This document shows positions 5,875-6,222 of a stretch of DNA of 6,222 nt, piece after piece; position 1 is the stretch's first letter; each line of letters opens with the position of its first letter. Source of the stretch: Desulfococcus sp. (GTDB lineage Bacteria > Desulfobacterota > Desulfobacteria > Desulfobacterales > Desulfosalsimonadaceae); NCBI GenBank assembly GCA_024641805.1, contig JAHECJ010000141.1:1-6222 (forward strand), given 5' to 3'. The translations under genes and the position numbers were made by a program. The notes beneath the pieces are model-generated. The model did not search any database, had not been told where the DNA came from, and saw only the letters and a list, made by a program, of their open reading frames with translations.

Positions 5875-6222
5875 CATATGGCAGCGCCGGGAAGCGGCGC
5901 CTGAGCCTGGGTTAACAAAAAATCCCCTTTTTGAATCAGATCCTTCAATTGGCCGGCAACCTCACGCGCTTTGGCATAACTGGAAAAACCTCCGGTTGGA
6001 ACCGTTTTCCCTTTAACGGTAATACTTCCGGATTTCAGTTGCGCGTATGTGACATCGCCAAGGCGCCCCTCTCCCACGCCGGTGGGATAAAACGTGCTGT
6101 AATCCACGACCGGTGCCGTGAGCGCGTCATCTGAAACAGATACATACCGAACCATCTCTTCATCGATGATAGGGATCGGAACTCCCACCGCCACACTCAG
6201 CGTTACCCCGTAACCGGTAAAA
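5874..6222 (-). CDS. DUF39 homocysteine biosynthesis protein (HcyBio), C-terminal part
   Basis: The reading frame is open from the right edge to a TGA at 5876-5874, giving about 115 C-terminal residues of a protein that is usually about 400 long; the start lies outside. The GTG at 6194 is an internal Val codon, since the frame continues upstream as FTGYGVTLS. Recognisable DUF39 (HcyBio) segments are the VGVPIPIIDEEMVRY stretch, APVVDYS, LGDVTYAQLKSGSI, GKTVPTGGFSSYAKAREVA and FLLTQ near the end. DUF39 proteins are needed in Methanosarcina (MA1821) and Desulfovibrio to convert aspartate semialdehyde with sulfide into homocysteine without O-acyl-homoserine. No cysteine is present in this part; the functionally important cysteines of the family lie in the N-terminal half, as I recall. 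It forms an operon with the following NIL ferredoxin. Confidence 0.9.
   Translation of the reverse strand, partial: FTGYGVTLSVAVGVPIPIIDEEMVRYVSVSDDALTAPVVDYSTFYPTGVGEGRLGDVTYAQLKSGSITVKGKTVPTGGFSSYAKAREVAGQLKDLIQKGDFLLTQAQAPLPGAAI

Noticed and set aside
5875..5877. ATG at 5877 as the start of the NIL ferredoxin
   Set aside because: It would overlap the upstream stop and place the strong AAAGGGGG site inside the coding region; the ATG at 5859 fits that site better.

Overview
The window looks like chromosomal DNA of an anaerobic Gram-negative bacterium, most likely a sulfate reducer of the Desulfobacterota (Desulfobacteraceae-like). This rests on three things: a DUF39 homocysteine-biosynthesis protein next to a NIL-domain ferredoxin, a pair typical of sulfate reducers and methanogens; a cyclic-nucleotide-binding protein joined to DUF4388, a combination common in deltaproteobacterial lineages; and a TonB-dependent receptor plus three lipoproteins, which need an outer membrane. 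The taxonomic call is inference, because there is no rRNA or other marker gene here.

Layout. 1-90: leader with a leftward-facing terminator-like hairpin. 91-1161 (+): two small lipoprotein genes 15 bp apart, probably one operon, of unknown function. 1200-2276 or 1200-2312 (-): a three-part protein with a six-cysteine N-terminal segment, a cyclic-nucleotide-binding fold and a C-terminal DUF4388. It converges on the lipoprotein pair with only 38 bp between and no visible terminator. 2313-2520: AT-rich spacer holding the receptor gene's rho-independent terminator and the leader of the DUF4388 gene. 2521-4500 (-): a complete TonB-dependent receptor with a near-consensus sigma70 promoter upstream. 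4621-4762: short non-coding spacer. 4763-5317 (+): a third lipoprotein with a GTG start. 5397-5433: a strong, probably bidirectional terminator. 5443-6222 (-): NIL ferredoxin and the C-terminal part of the DUF39 protein, whose start lies beyond the right edge.

How the genes relate. The only clear functional partnership is the last pair, which belongs to the non-canonical route from aspartate semialdehyde plus sulfide to homocysteine. The receptor stands alone: no ExbB/ExbD/TonB or ABC importer genes are in view, so its substrate cannot be read from context. The cyclic-nucleotide-binding protein lies downstream of the receptor on the same strand but is separated from it by a terminator, so it is probably transcribed independently. 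I see no mobile element, CRISPR array, tRNA or rRNA. The window is mostly ordinary core and envelope gene content. The least explained part is the cysteine-rich module on the DUF4388 protein, together with the altered ligand pocket of its cyclic-nucleotide fold.
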